From Poronia punctata (Eukaryota > Ascomycota > Sordariomycetes > Xylariales > Xylariaceae), in assembly GCA_022579005.1 (NCBI GenBank), contig MU401595.1, positions 593 through 64,592 on the forward strand: a stretch of DNA of 64,000 bases. Reading direction: 5' to 3'. Position 1 is the stretch's first letter, and each line of letters begins with the position of its first letter. Of the stretch, positions 1 through 12,480 are shown piece by piece. The notes under the pieces are model-generated. The model saw only the letters and a list, made by a program, of their open reading frames with translations. It was not told the DNA's origin and did no database searches. Position numbers and translations under genes: made by a program.

Positions 1-54
1 AATACAAAATTTAAACTTAAATCAAAACCTAACCTACAACTAAATTTCAAAAAC

Positions 55-99
<45 letters not shown>

Positions 100-986
100 A
101 AAGGTAATTGCAATGTTAATACAATGTACCGCAGTTTGTTGCTGCGCTTAAACAGGTCTAGTGCTTGTGCGTAGCGTAAAATTTAACCCCCTCGGAGTTA
201 ACAAAGCCAAGCCCTACTAGCGCAGTTTTTGACCCTCGCCGAGCCTTTAGTTACCCCCCGCGACCTACATGCTCATACATATCACCAGTTCCAAGGCAGT
301 GGAAAGAAAAGGAATGAGGATGGGGAAAGTTGTTGGCACGATTAGGATACACCTACCTTACTAGCTTCCATCTCGGCTTCGAAAAAGGATGGGATGGATG
401 CATCAATGAATGAAATCCTCTAGTCTGGCAGACTCCACTGCTGACGCTATGTATATCCCCTGTTCACATAAAGTAGGTAGGCACGTATGTAAAAGTATGT
501 ATCGAGACTTCTAATCGGTGTAAAGGCTGCAACAGCCAGTCATCGACTGACGATGGAATCCTGCTACCTACTTTTGCCATTCGTACTAGGCATCAAGCTT
601 GGTTGAGGCAGAGAACAAGGGGGAAAAACCCCCCGAGTACTATCATTAGTACTACGGTAGTGCGGAGGAAGCCATGTCCTATCCATTCGGTTCGCATCAC
701 ATGTCGATATCACCACTAATGCAGAGTACATCAGCCACACAAGAGTCGTGAATCGTAGCTCCTTTTATTACTTGATTATATATAATAAAATCCTGGCGCG
801 TGCCAGCAGCCACCATGGTCAAAATCTAGGCGCTTCTCGTCAAACCTAGAGTTGCCGCCATTGACCCATCTGTTGGTGGATTGGCCATGTCCTGCTATCC
901 CCCCCCTGCCTTGGATTGCAGTGCTTTGCCTATACGCCGCATCAATTCCGAATCGCTCTGGCGTCCTTCCCGAGAGACATGCTGGT
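1..986. other. Non-coding, A-run at left edge
   Basis: No gene seen. Positions 1-110 are very A-rich and include an uninterrupted A run at about 56-97. This resembles either a natural microsatellite or a contig edge. The rest is ordinary intergenic DNA and should include the 3' UTR of the Prp4 gene, which ends at 987 on the minus strand. Confidence 0.6.
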
Positions 987-3662
987 CTATCTCAGAGGCG
1001 CGGCGCCTTTGGATGAAAAGAAAGGGTGCTTTAGAGCTTCCGATGGCGTGATCCTCTTGTCAGGATTAAGCGCAAGACATCGCTCGAGTAGGTCGATAAA
1101 GTGATTGAGATCTCTCGACTCCAAATCACTCATCCCCACCGAAACATCCATTAGGCGGGTGCGCAAGTCCCGGGTAGGCTTGACGATGGCGAGAGTACGG
1201 ACAGTTGTCTGTAATGTGGACGGATTAGTAACAACCATCAAAACCCACGCCACAACCCATGGCGCCCCAGGTAGAAAAGGGGTCGATGCTTACCTTTCCG
1301 AGTGTCTTGTCTCGTTCGGCACTGAGAAAGTTCCCAAACTCGTCAAAGTGGTCGTGTGACAACGCGCCACGCTTGTAGAGTTTGGTGCTGAACTTGCCGC
1401 GAATCTCCATGATCGCCTTAAGCATCTGGTTGTTGCTATCACCTGCAAACAGGATCTTGCCTGTGTACATCTCGTATAGCGTGCAACCAATAGACCAGAC
1501 ATCGATCGCATAATCGTACGGCATGCCTAGGATGATCTCAGGGGCTCGATAGAACCGACTGACAAGGTAAGGCGTGATCTCAGTGTGTGCAGTTGCTGCG
1601 TCAGACCGATCAATGGCCGTGCCCAAGTCGCAAATCTTGAGAACATTGCGGCTCTCGTTAACCTAACCCCCAAAGAACATTCATTAGTGCTGCTACAGCA
1701 AGACACGGTGAGAAATAAGAGACGTAGCCTTACCAAGATATTGTCAGGCTTGAGATCGGCATGTATGATACTGCATTTGCGAAGGTGAGCCAGGGCGACA
1801 AAGATCTGATGGGCGTAAACACGAGTAGCATTAAGATTGATACCGACGTTATTGCCGAATTTCCTCAGCACTTCGCGCAGGTTCAGACTGAGATTCTCAA
1901 ACGCCAGACAAAGATGGCCCTTGTGCTCAAAGTGTCGTTCAAACTTGACGATATGCTTCCGATTCTCCGGGTCGGCATCGTTCAGCTTTTGCAATATGGC
2001 AATTTCGGTGAAGCCGCCCTTTCTCAGGGCGTCGTTATTACGCATCAATTTGATGGCAACAAGCTTCTTATTAGTAATGTCTACTGCTCGGGCTACCCCT
2101 GAAAACATGCCTTTCCCAAGGGTAGATTGGACTTGATACCGACCATTCATGATCTCACCGATGCGGATCTTGTAGTAGCCGTCTTTGTCGGCACCTTCCA
2201 GAATCCCACCTCCGTTGGCTTGTGCAAGCGGGGCTGCAACTGTGAGGTCGGTTGTGCTAGCTTCGAGCTGAGTTGGTTTCGGCGCTACGAACTTCTCTTC
2301 GTCAAACTCTTCTGCAAACATGTCGAAGTCGTCATCGTCGTCAGCTGCCGCCGGTTTTTCTACTCTCTTCTCCTCATTGGTCGGTGGGATCTCGGCCTTC
2401 TGCTCGGCGGGTAGGACCTCCCCGTGTGGACCAATGTTACCGTGGCGACGTCCATCCCTCAGTTCATCTTCTCTCATATCGGCTGTGGGGTCGTAGTCAG
2501 CAGCAGAGGGACCATCTGCGTTGTTACCGTTTGTCTGGTTGCCATGCTGGTTGATCAACTCTTGGTCGTTAGCAATATGGAGAGAGACAGGCGACAATCC
2601 GTCATGTAGGCCCGGTGAACAGGGAGACGACACCGCTGCGAATGCGTTAGTATGGGAACTTGTTTAAAACAAAAAAATGGCATTATAATCTTCCTTACCG
2701 GATCGTGGCGTATTCCCTTCAGTAGCCATGGGCGTGTTGCCCCTGGTGGTGGCCGGCGATAGACCGCTAGCCTTTTCGGATGATTGCAGGGCTTGTACTA
2801 GCATCGGGGTTGCTGTCCGTGACTTGGCTAAGAGCTCTTGTCGACGGCGACGGCGACGCTCTATCTCTGCCTCGATATCGATCGGGGCTTCATCTTCTAG
2901 ATTCTCCGGCTCAGGCTGTGTTGTGTTGTTCGTAGGAGTGTTGTTATCTAAGCTTCTCGGAGTCGAGTCGGCATCGGATGAGGTAGTACCTGCAAACTTC
3001 ACTGTGTAAGGTTTTTTGGAAGAATTAGAGGTATCAAGAGGTCGTGAGCCATTCTGGCCATGACTTGGCCTCGTCGTATCCGTCTGGTTTCGCTCCGAGT
3101 CTCGCCGTGTCCGATCGTGTTCCCGACTTGAATATTCATCCCGGTTTCGCTCCCTTCGCGATCCGTTGTTGTGTGGAGACCGGGTACGATTCCTCGGCCG
3201 CTTTTCGTAGTAGCGGTCGCGTTCTAGGCTCCGCTCTCTAGCTCGATCGCGGCCATAGTTTCTCTCCGTGTCGTCGTACTGGAGATGTGTGGCTGATGAG
3301 CGAGATACGGGCCGATCTTCATCATCGTAAGTCGCCCGATGGCGATAAGTATCGTGATGATCCTCGTAATGGACGCGGAACCGCCGGGGGTCGGAGGAGT
3401 CTAGGCGGCCCCCGCGATAAGAATCACGGTCATCGTGGGGTCGCTTTAGGCCGCGGGGTGAGCGACTTCGACGGGAAATGGCGGTTTGATGCCGCCTTGA
3501 GCCGTTTATACTCTCTGGGGATCTTGAGCGTGAATATGCAGCTCGAGTTCTGTCAACGCGGTCAACACCATGTCCATCAATCTGAGGCAATGCAGTTGCC
3601 TTTAAGTTCCCACTCCGCTTCTCTACGATCTCGCCCTCGTCCGAACTGGACTGAGATCCCAT
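987..3662 (-). CDS. prp4: Prp4-type spliceosomal serine/threonine kinase
   Basis: Four exons: 3662-2699, 2635-1734, 1662-1294 and 1208-987, giving about 818 aa. All three introns (63, 71 and 85 bp) have GTAAG donors, and two show clear ACTAAC or ACTAAT branch sites. The N-terminal third is rich in Arg/Ser/Asp dipeptides, as in RS-domain splicing factors, and is followed by an acidic linker. The kinase domain starts near residue 484. It has a Gly-rich loop (GKGMFSGV), VAIK with the ATP-binding Lys near 517, the catalytic loop HADLKPDN near 613-620, DLG in place of DFG, and RAPE. HADLKPDN plus CDLG, and the RS-like N-terminus, point to Prp4 within the CMGC/DYRK-like kinases. Family knowledge: Prp4 phosphorylates Prp6/Prp31-type U4/U6.U5 tri-snRNP proteins and is needed for spliceosome activation. 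It is divergent from the Tma7 gene across about 0.7 kb. The DLG variant is expected for the family and does not suggest a dead kinase. Confidence 0.92.
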
Positions 3663-4379
3663 CTTGCTTGCTCACTTTGTTCTCAGAAGGATGCAAAAAT
3701 TGCAATCCGCTTCCGGTCTTAAAGATAGGATATTAATTGTCAGCCTAGACCACTTGTGCACGTCGAGACGCAGAAAATTGGACCGAACCGGAAAGCGTGT
3801 CTCTTAATTCTGCAGCATCAGAATGCTAGGTAAGTCGACTGTGGATGATTCTAAAGATTTCGAGGCAAGACTGGCCTATTGCTAGATATCTTATGTTTTC
3901 GAATGTGTCTTGTGATGTGGTGGGTACAGCAAATAGGTCGATCAAGCAATGTCGGCGCGGTTGTGGTATGATTTAATGTCAGAAGGCTGAGATGACAGAG
4001 GGTTTCCAGCACATCGTTACCTAATAAACCGGGGTCGAGTAGGTAGGCAGGAAGTGGGTCCCGTCTCGTTGGATTCGATGTCCAGTCGGCCAGTCTGGCG
4101 CGACATCAAGGATGTAGGTAATCAACAGGTGCAGGCTAGGTACTGGCCGACCCCTGCCAGCTGGTGCTTTGATAATGGCAGTGGCCAAAAAACTTTGGGG
4201 ATCTCTGGACCCCGGATTCCATTCCCCTCCACTGGAATTCTCAGCTGACACTGGTTTCGACTCATGTTCATCTTTTGCCCGAGTTTCTTCTGAAGGATAT
4301 AGAAGGAAAGTTCGGTTTTTGTAAACTTTTCTTTTTTTATCCTATCTTTAACAACTTCCGTCATCCTAAACAAATCACA
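3663..4379. promoter_or_regulatory. Divergent promoter region, prp4/tma7
   Basis: A gap of 717 bp lies between the start codons of two divergent housekeeping genes, so it must hold both promoters and 5' UTRs. A pyrimidine-rich stretch (about 4321-4345) lies just upstream of the Tma7 start. No TATA box or other named site was recognised. Confidence 0.5.
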
Positions 4380-4716
4380 ATGGGTGGTCAAAACAGAGAA
4401 GGTAGGCTATCATGGAAAATGCCCCGCTTCAATATACATACATTTTGCGAATAAAAGGCTGACAGCCCGGGACAGGCGGCAAAGTGAAGCCCCTCAAGGC
4501 TGCGAAGAAGCAACAGAAGGACTTGGACGAGGATGACCTTGCCTACCGTGAGAAGCAGAAGGCCGGTACGAAATAGTCATCACACCTTTGATTAACCTTA
4601 AGTTTGGACGCTGACAACCAGCATCAGACGCCAAGGCGCGCGCCGAAATGGCTCAGAAGGCCGCTGGAAAGGGACCTCTTACTACCGGCGGTATCAAGAA
4701 GAGCGGAAAGAAATAA
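4380..4716 (+). CDS. TMA7: Translation machinery-associated protein 7
   Basis: Three exons, 4380-4401, 4476-4565 and 4628-4716, encode 66 aa. The first exon has only seven full codons, so no single open frame shows the protein. The start MGGQNREGGKVKPLK, the centre KKQQKDLDEDDLAYREKQKA and the end LTTGGIKKSGKK are the hallmarks of the TMA7/CCDC72 family, a tiny, very basic eukaryotic protein that associates with ribosomes. Phases match across both introns (donors GTAGGC and GTACGA; a CTGAC branch close to each acceptor). Length and composition match the family (about 64 aa). The exact biochemical role in translation is not settled in the family. Its partner across the divergent promoter is prp4, so both are probably constitutively expressed. 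Confidence 0.93.
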
Positions 4717-5583
4717 AAGGCTCGAGCAATAACGAATCCACGAACTGATGACGACTTTGATACACCACCAAGCCGATACGATGCGCACCTACATACCACA
4801 TCGCCGAGCCAATCTGAAAGTCGCCACATACATCTCAGAGCGTCGCGTTATGGCCAGAGGGATATCCTTACTCTATAACCCGGTATAATCTTGATCGCAT
4901 ACGGGGCGGCGGGCTCGTCTGGGATAAACAGCGTGGACGGAAAGAATAGGCGCAGGCACACCCCTTGCGCAAGCGCAACACATACTCTAGTAGGAACCAG
5001 AATACAGCTGAGCAGTCCAAGCATCATCTTTTCAATGACAGTGTACCGAACGAGGCTGGGTCGCGGATCGAAATCATTATGTAGAAGACCTAGTTTAACC
5101 TGTGTTCGTAACAAACTACAGAGAAGGCGCACGAAGACCTCCCTAACACTTTACTTAGAATGCGCATTGTCGCAATAACATGCGGGGCCTAAATTCTCGA
5201 AAGCATATTCATTCCAGGGGTATCTACAGATGACGTTGATAATTTATGTTCAAGATAAACAGCATACTACATTTACGCATCCGCATTTATCGACGGTTCC
5301 ATCTAGATTCATTTGAAGTGGCTAAATAGGCAGCTTACCATGATATCATCACCGGGGAGCGGTCCTGTTATGAGGCAAGTCGTCGGATTACAGAAAAATC
5401 ACATGCAAATCCCAACAAACCACAACTCCGCACATTGCACCTGTACTAGACTAGATCCCTCTAAAATCCACAACCAAGAAATTCTGTTATTATGTACGCA
5501 TATATATAATTAGTACCTTTGAATATCCGTCTTCCAATCTAGACCAAAAACACCAAGCTTTTTACCAAACATTTAGTAGCACC
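4717..5583. other. Intergenic, nothing recognised
   Basis: 3' flank of TMA7 and 5' flank of the Izh-like gene, which are in the same direction. No coding signal, RNA gene or clear repeat was seen. The last 100 bp before 5584 is A/C-rich, as is common in fungal 5' leaders. Confidence 0.5.
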
Positions 5584-6804
5584 ATGACCTCACCTACCCA
5601 ACCAGGTCCCCGGCAGCGCCGACGCCGCTCTTCCTCATCCACCATAGCCGACGCGGCACGGGCCGCCGAAGAAAAGGTATCGAGCGCCCTCCACCTCCTC
5701 TGGGACGAACTACCCCACTGGCGGCGCGACAACGCCTTCATCCGCACCGGATACAGACGCATAAGCAACAGCTACGTATCCTCGTTGCTAAGCACCTTTA
5801 GCGTGCACAACGAGAGCGTCAACATCTGGACGCACGCGTTAGGTTCCCTGGTACTCGTGCCCTTGGCCGTGCTATATCTATATTCCGAGATGGCGCCGCG
5901 CTACGAGGGTGCGGCCGGCCCGGCCGACAAGCTCGTCTTTTCGTCTTTCCTCGTCGGCGCGGCCTCGTGTCTCGGCATGAGCGCTGCTTATCACGCTCTG
6001 ACGAATCACTCCGAGGCCGTGGCGAAATGGGGGAACAAGCTCGATTATTCGGGTATTGTTTGCCTGATCGTCGGGTCGTATGTGCCTGCCATGTATTACG
6101 GACTTTTCTGCCATCCGGGGTTGATGACTGTCTATTTATATGGAGTAAGTGGAAGAAGCCATGGCAGATGAACAAATCGGAAGAGTTATCTTCGGTATCC
6201 TGTCCTTGGGAACTCGCTAACCTTGGTTTGTTTTACTCCAGATCTTTACCCTCGGCCTAGGTTGTGGCATCGTCTCTTGGGTTGATAAATTCCGCTCACC
6301 CGCTTGGCGACCATATCGGGCCTCCATGTTTGTCGGATTGGGCGTTTCTGGAATCAGTATTTTTCCCCTTTTAATTTGAAGTTTTAGTTTGAAGCTTTTT
6401 TCCTTTTCTTTTTATTTTCCCATGGTGTTGATGGTAGTTGCTAACTTTGAGTGTCGTAGTTCCGGTCTGCCATGGACTCATGATCTACGGATACCGGTCG
6501 CTCAATGAGCAGATGGGCCTCAGTTGGATCCTCCTCGAGGGAGCCCTCTACATCTTCGGTGCCTTCTTATATGCAGTAAGTGTACATCCACAGTAAATCC
6601 TACGGTTGATTAAGTATATATATTAACTCTTATGGCAAGGCGCGTTGGCCCGAGCGAACATCACCGGGGACCTTTGATATCTGGGGCCATTCACATCAGC
6701 TCTTCCATATCCTCATCCTACTTGCCGCTGCTTCACACCTCAAAGGCATGACAAAGGCCTTTGACTACCACCATGGTATCCTGGGGGGCCAATGTCCTTC
6801 ATGA
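5584..6804 (+). CDS. Izh/PAQR (adiponectin receptor/hemolysin III family) membrane protein
   Basis: Four exons, 5584-6144, 6242-6356, 6460-6575 and 6640-6804, give 318 aa with consistent phases. A short basic, Ser-rich cytosolic N-terminus precedes seven predicted membrane segments. The three PAQR signatures are present: an N-terminal E/N motif around HNESVNIWTH, SAAYHALTNHSE followed by KLDYSGI in the middle, and HSHQLFHIL near the C-terminus. The conserved His and Asp residues are the presumed zinc site. Yeast Izh1-4 take part in zinc/sterol homeostasis, and Izh2 has been called an osmotin receptor. Which Izh paralogue this is cannot be told by eye. The second intron donor (GTATTT) is the weakest junction. 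It is convergent with the Tfc6 gene, whose stop lies only 184 bp away. Confidence 0.88.
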
Positions 6805-6988
6805 TCCAAAACACGTACACCATCCGTTTCAACCGGCCTAGACATGTATCCGTAGATGACATAGCGATTACCCCATGAACAACTACACGTTTTATCATGC
6901 TGAACTTACGTATCCAATCGAAAGACAGAAGGATGAGTGGTAAAGTGTTTGCAAGCGTTTTGATGCACGACGTGACTAACCACCGTAG

Positions 6989-9404
6989 CTAGACAAAGCT
7001 GTCTTCATTTTCATCTCCCGAAACCATGTCGGCGTCGTTATCCTGTTCGTCATCCCGGTCCATGTCATCCACACCGTAACCGCCGTCACCCTCGCCTTCA
7101 TCGTCGCCATTGTCCTTCTTCATATCCTTGGGTTCAGCACCGAGGTCCATGATGCGAATTAACCCGGACCCTACGGCAGCTGCAGCCCACCAACTAAACT
7201 CCACGTTCGGGTTCCACGCAAGGGCTGTAATACGAGTCAGGGGCTCGTATAGGACAATGGGACCGGGGCCGGTGGTCATGGCTGCTTCCTCATCGACCTC
7301 GCCTTCCGGCTGGCCCGGCTGGCCCGGCGGTTTGGGCTGCGTATTGGCTGTTTTGCCTTTCGCTTTACCTTTACCTTTATTCTGGCGGTTCTGTCTCTGT
7401 GTCTCGGCCATCTTCACACCTGTTGGGTGGGAGTTGGGCTCTGGAAGGAACCCGTGGAGGATTCGACACACACCCCGAGACTCGCTTTCTTGGCCTTGGC
7501 CGCCCTTGGCATTGGAAGGCGGGGGCCGATATTCGTGATGGAATATTTTTAACTTTAGAGTTTTCTCCCTATGGCTAGAGAGCTTGCGCAGGATGTTGAA
7601 CACCCACACGCTGCCGTCAGTGGTCCCGGTGAGGATGTACGGATGACAGGCACCCATAGTCACGCATGTAGGCTGCCCAGTTACAGTGATCAAATGACGA
7701 CAGAGAGGAAACCCTCGGGCCGGCAGGAAGGTCAGGTTGGGGTTTCCAGCAAAGGCCGAGGGCCACATGGATGCGTAGCCTCTGAGATGGGGACTCCAGG
7801 TAAGGAGATTTGGCTGAAGGGAAACCATCATATTAGGATGATACGTAGTTTCTGCGCTCGGACGGCTCAGATCTGTCACGGACAGGACACCGCCGATAGG
7901 AACTGTCGAGACGAGGAACGGATCGGACGGGTAGCCAGATACGATGTCCATGATCGCAGTGGAATGAACAGGGTGTCGCTGGAGAATCCGCAGGGGCCAA
8001 AGCGACCAAACCATGACAGATCCGTCCGAGAGGCCAGCGGCCACACGATTCATATTTATCCATGTAAAGCAAGTAATCTCTATCGAATACTCCTTGGGTG
8101 GTTCGAGTAGAATCATGGGCCGGTGAACCTCGTCTATATTGTTGTTAGTTTCACATCCAGTTATACGCATGGAAGACCTTACCGAATGTCCCGTCCTCCT
8201 CTTGTACAGTAACGTTTGGTATACCCAAGATCCTAAGCTTGCCATCCACGCAGAGGAGACCCAGCAGACGAGTAGGGTCTTCGGCTTGGAGTGGTATGGG
8301 ACACCATTGCATTCTTGAAACCCGCCCCCACGAGAAACATAAGACTTGGGTTCGTTTTGGGCCATGCCGTGAGGGTCGCAGGATGCCTCTCTGGTCTTTA
8401 TCTGCTTCTAGTCTAAAGATTTGTATTGCGCCTTCTTTCCGGTCCGATTCACTAGGGGCATCTTTCAGATCCTGGTAGTATGCCTGGTCTGAAAACGGCG
8501 TGACTGCAACTGCTAGGAGCTGATCAACTTGGCCTTGAGCGGGTGCCCATGCCACCGAGGTAGGAATACCCCCTACATCAAAGAGCCAACCGCCCGTTGT
8601 TGATTCTTCGTCTCCCGTATCAACGATCGGGCTTCCGGCGTCAGAAAGGGGTATACTCTGTCCATAGCCTATACGGTGCTGTTTCTGGTCTGTAACATGG
8701 CCTAGCAAGACAGAAAGCTCCCCTTGAGCTTTCGGGATAAACCATCGAAAAGCTCTCTCTCTGTCGATAGGCGTAGAGTCCTGCTGCCTGAACTGATGTA
8801 CCAGGCCAGCATCGTACAGTTGGCAAAATTTGGATCGCTGGTTGTTGGTGAAATCCTTTCCCATCCAGCCGCTCTGAGCTGTTACCAATTGCCCCGAAGA
8901 GAGCAGTTTGGGTGGTATCAGGGGATGCTCCCACCAGAGCTTGAGGTAACCGTCTAGGACGGCCCTACGATCCATCTTATCGCCGAACCACCAGTCGATC
9001 AATTCGTAGAAACGCGTCCATCGCTTGATCGGCCCTACATATGATCTCGTCCACCTTTGGCCTGGATCCGACGGATACGGTGGCACCTCAACGAAGCCAT
9101 CATTTACGCTGCTGGGCTGGGTCTGTTTTAAGCGCGTATGCTCCCGTCTTTTCCCCTTTGTGGTCGACGATAGAGTGCGGCGACGGTTTGAGCCCTTGTC
9201 TTGGACATCTCGATGATCATCGCCCACCTCGTCAAGGGCATCATCCACCAGTTGCTCCTCTTCGTCGCCAAAGTCGCGAGCGTCATCAATCACAAAATCA
9301 TCATCAGATGAGTCCACTCTGGCCAAGGTGTTGTCAGCGTCGATGTCTGCGGCATAATCAGGTGGCTCGAATCGTTTCTGCTGGTTTGATTGGCGGAGCC
9401 TCAT
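6989..9404 (-). CDS. TFIIIC subunit Tfc6/Sfc6 (WD40 protein)
   Basis: Two exons, 9404-8183 and 8133-6989, joined by a 49-bp intron with GTAAGG, AACTAAC and ATAG, give about 788 aa. The N-terminal ~110 residues are acidic and then basic (low complexity). They are followed by a conserved stretch with WTRFYELIDWWFGDK and a beta-propeller of poorly conserved WD-like blades (for example DGSVMVWSLWPLRILQ and TDGSVWVFNILRKL). A Lys/Gly-rich insert and a strongly acidic tail close the protein. This layout fits fungal Tfc6 (tau91; S. pombe Sfc6; human GTF3C2). Family knowledge: it forms part of the tauB module that binds the B-box of tRNA genes for RNA polymerase III. The match rests on pattern recall, so another WD40 nuclear protein remains possible. 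Confidence 0.75.
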
Positions 9405-11368
9405 TGTGCATGTGCATGGTAAATGATAGCTTTAGGTAGCTGATATCAATGGGTCGTGATAGGGTAACCACATGTACTCGTAGATGGTACTCGTAATTGG
9501 TTTTGAAAGCAATCAAGACTAGGTCGAAGGATTGGGAGAGATACGAAGTCGTGCTAAAATGTCTCCGCTTATTGACTTACATAGTGCCCGCTCGGGCCTT
9601 CCCTCCAAGCCTTGATTGCCGTCTGCTACCTAATAAGTCTACAAGTACACTAACTTAATTGCCCAAAGTTAGGTACCCAACGTTGAGCAGTTGACTTCTT
9701 TTCTGATTATTCTCAACCTTGCTGGCTCTTCCAGGGACCAGGACGAGATGAACCACCTAGTTTACTAAACATAATATGTGGTCAAACCTAGCACAGGATT
9801 CGTTCACTTTGTACGTAGGTAGCAATAGCTAATCTACGATACTACATGACTGACCCTTCGTGTGTCTAACCTATGTAGGTACCTTATGTTCGTAATAGCC
9901 CCCACATACCATTGTTCGAGACATAAGAGGTCATGGAGTCTGATAGTTGTGTCCTACTATTAGAATAGTCTGGGGGTCCCCTACTGCCGGTTCGGATTCT
10001 AGGATTAGGCATATTGGTCTCATTTCAACCTCGCCAGAAGGGAGGAACCAACTCCGGGTAGTTGCCCGAATAGTGTGTTCTTCCCAACCTATGTATGTAG
10101 GTACCTACATGTAGGTACCTAAGGTGGGGTAATCAAAGCGCCTCAAGTCAGGTTATGTTCAAGAGCAGGTACAGTCTCCGTGTAAGAAAATATTTGCAAA
10201 ACAACACCTTCGTCTTAGAAAACCACTTTCCTAACCCTATCACATCCCCTACATTTGGACCGTAGAGGAAGGACCAAGTAGCAATATCCAAAAAGTTGCG
10301 TACCAGTGTTCTCGCAAGTCTCTTCTTCTCAAGCCCATGCAGCCGGAAAATGAGCGACAGTTGCAATATGCATTGTGACCCCGAGCCCCTCTCCTCGGCC
10401 CCTCTTTCAGGGCTCAATTGGGGAGGGGGCAGGGGTTAAATACCATGGCGCGCGGCTCTCACGTTCGTCACCTCATATTCCTGTTATTATTACCTATTTG
10501 TTGCACTTTGTGGTAACCGTTCCGGTGATGATTTCCATCACCCCACATTCTTTTCTTGTCTTCTAGGCGCCCCGATTTCTCGAAAAAGTCCACCGTAAAA
10601 GGGACACGAAGAAAATACATGACGAAAAACCTGTATGCCACTGAATATGTTCCGACTATCACCGAAATCCGGCTCTACTACCGTACCCTTTCTTTCTCTG
10701 CTTAGATTTCCGTCCCTCCGTCATCTATGATAGAGAACAAAGCATCTAACCTTAGCAACCTCATGTTGATCGATGCCGAGATAAACAGCGGGTTTAACGA
10801 TAGGTGAATAGGTAATACTTGGCTGGCATAACCTCGGGGGCGCCGAAGCCTTATACTCCTCTTCTTGCTTACGTGGTGGCAAGGACATTGGCTCACACGT
10901 GAAGTACCATGCATGATGATGCCAGTTGCCTTCTGTTTCGAACCAGGGGAAGCTCCTCTAGCCAATGGACACTTGTCCCGCAACTCGTCAGCACCCGTCA
11001 GCACCCACGGTTACATTGTGCCGTGCTCCAGCGCACCGCCTAAACAATCTACGAGTAGGTATTCTACCTATCTCTACCAAGCAGCCAAGGTTCTTCCCCC
11101 AAATGCTCAAGTAGGATAGGTACCTACTCGTAACCTAGGTCCTGAGGTTAGGCTACTGCATACTGGGGGAAACGCAAGGTAGGGCAGGTAACTCTTGGTC
11201 ACAGTCTTGCCCGCGCCCAAAACGGTGTTATCATATGCCCTCCACTCTCTCCATATCTCCGGCACCCTTTTCCATCGGTTCAGTAGGGTTCTAGAGACTA
11301 GGCGACATGGGTTAACTCGTCGCTTGTAAGTGCCCTGCTGACGGCGTAATGCTTCCTTTCGTGCCCAT

Positions 11369-11400
<32 letters not shown>

Positions 11401-11536
11401 TGCCCCTTCAGCGTGGTTGCGTGCATTTTTAATCTAGGTTACCCCTCAAGATAGATAGTTACATAGATAGTAGCTAGCTACATGTGACTGATCTTTCGAC
11501 GATCCGATACATATCTGATGCCAAAGGATTCACGCT
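9405..11536. other. Long intergenic region with dispersed palindromic motif
   Basis: 2.1 kb with no supportable gene. Many copies of GTAGGTACCTAC-like palindromes and of TACTCGTA are present (for example near 9475-9500 and 10090-10120). A (CCTG)n microsatellite lies at 11370-11398. Short open frames here have no recognisable domain. Confidence 0.5.
11370..11398. repeat. (CCTG)n microsatellite
   Basis: About seven tandem CCTG units, ending in an imperfect CTGT unit, about 140 bp upstream of the ankyrin gene start. Confidence 0.9.
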
Positions 11537-12480
11537 ATGGAAGAAGCTGCCGCCGTCGGCAATCTTGACGTCGTGGAGCGTATACTGCCAAGCCTGATAT
11601 TAAACGACGACCCTTCCGTCCCTCTCCACGAGAGAGCTGCGCCGGGCGCCAGCACCGTCCTTGATCGTGCCATACGTACTGCCGCTGCCCATGGCTGGGC
11701 CGAGATCACCCGCTTCTTTATCTCGCAGGGTGCCGTCGTTGACGATGCACTCATCTCTGCCGTCCTCAGCTCAGGGTCCCTAGAGCAGTGCGACCTCCTT
11801 CTACGCAACGGCTGGGACGTCAACCGCAGTTACATCAGCTCCAGTCATGACTGGCACTTTAGGACGCCTTTATGGTAAGCGACGAACCCCCGCAACAAAC
11901 AAACAAGCAAGCGAGCGAGCGTAGCTGCTTTGGACATTCGCAGCTCACATCTTGTAGTGCAGCGCTTGGGAACCCACAGCTGTGCCGCTGGTTGTTGGCC
12001 CATGGCGCAGATCCAAACCTGTCCGAACGTGGCTTCACTCCCATCATGATTGCCGTCCGGCTGCATTCACCAGAGGTCGTCAGGCTCCTCATACAGTATG
12101 GCGCTGACCCGAAGACTCCCATGCTATTGCACTCCACAGCGAGTGCTGCGGACCTCGACTTCAACAAGCAGTATCCTCACCGTGAAGACCCGGATAGGAT
12201 ACAGGTAATGAAGATCTTGTTGGAATACGGCGCCGACGTGAACGAGATGGAGCCGGACCCCAAATCCCGGCCGCGCGATGACCAAAGACGGAGGCGGACA
12301 GTAGATACGGGTACACCACTTCACTATGCTATCGCCGCAAGGAACCCTATCACTGTGAGCTTTCTCTTGGCTCATGGGGCCGATACACGGCTCCCTAGCT
12401 GGTCCGGACATACGCCTCTCCAGGCTGCGGAGTCGTATGACCTGAAATATATCACTCGGATTCTCAGGATGTACGGATAA
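11537..12480 (+). CDS. Ankyrin-repeat protein
   Basis: Two exons, 11537-11874 and 11958-12480, with a GTAAGC donor and TTGTAG acceptor, give 286 aa. Ankyrin motifs run along most of the protein: degenerate units first, then clear ones such as LLAHGADPNLSERGFTPIMI, VVRLLIQYGADPKT, ILLEYGADVNE, TPLHYAIAARN and FLLAHGADT. No catalytic or membrane domain is attached, so a protein-protein interaction role is the most that can be said. Fungi carry large, fast-evolving families of such genes. It stands alone between two long non-coding stretches. The start is the first ATG in frame; an upstream exon cannot be excluded. Confidence 0.8.
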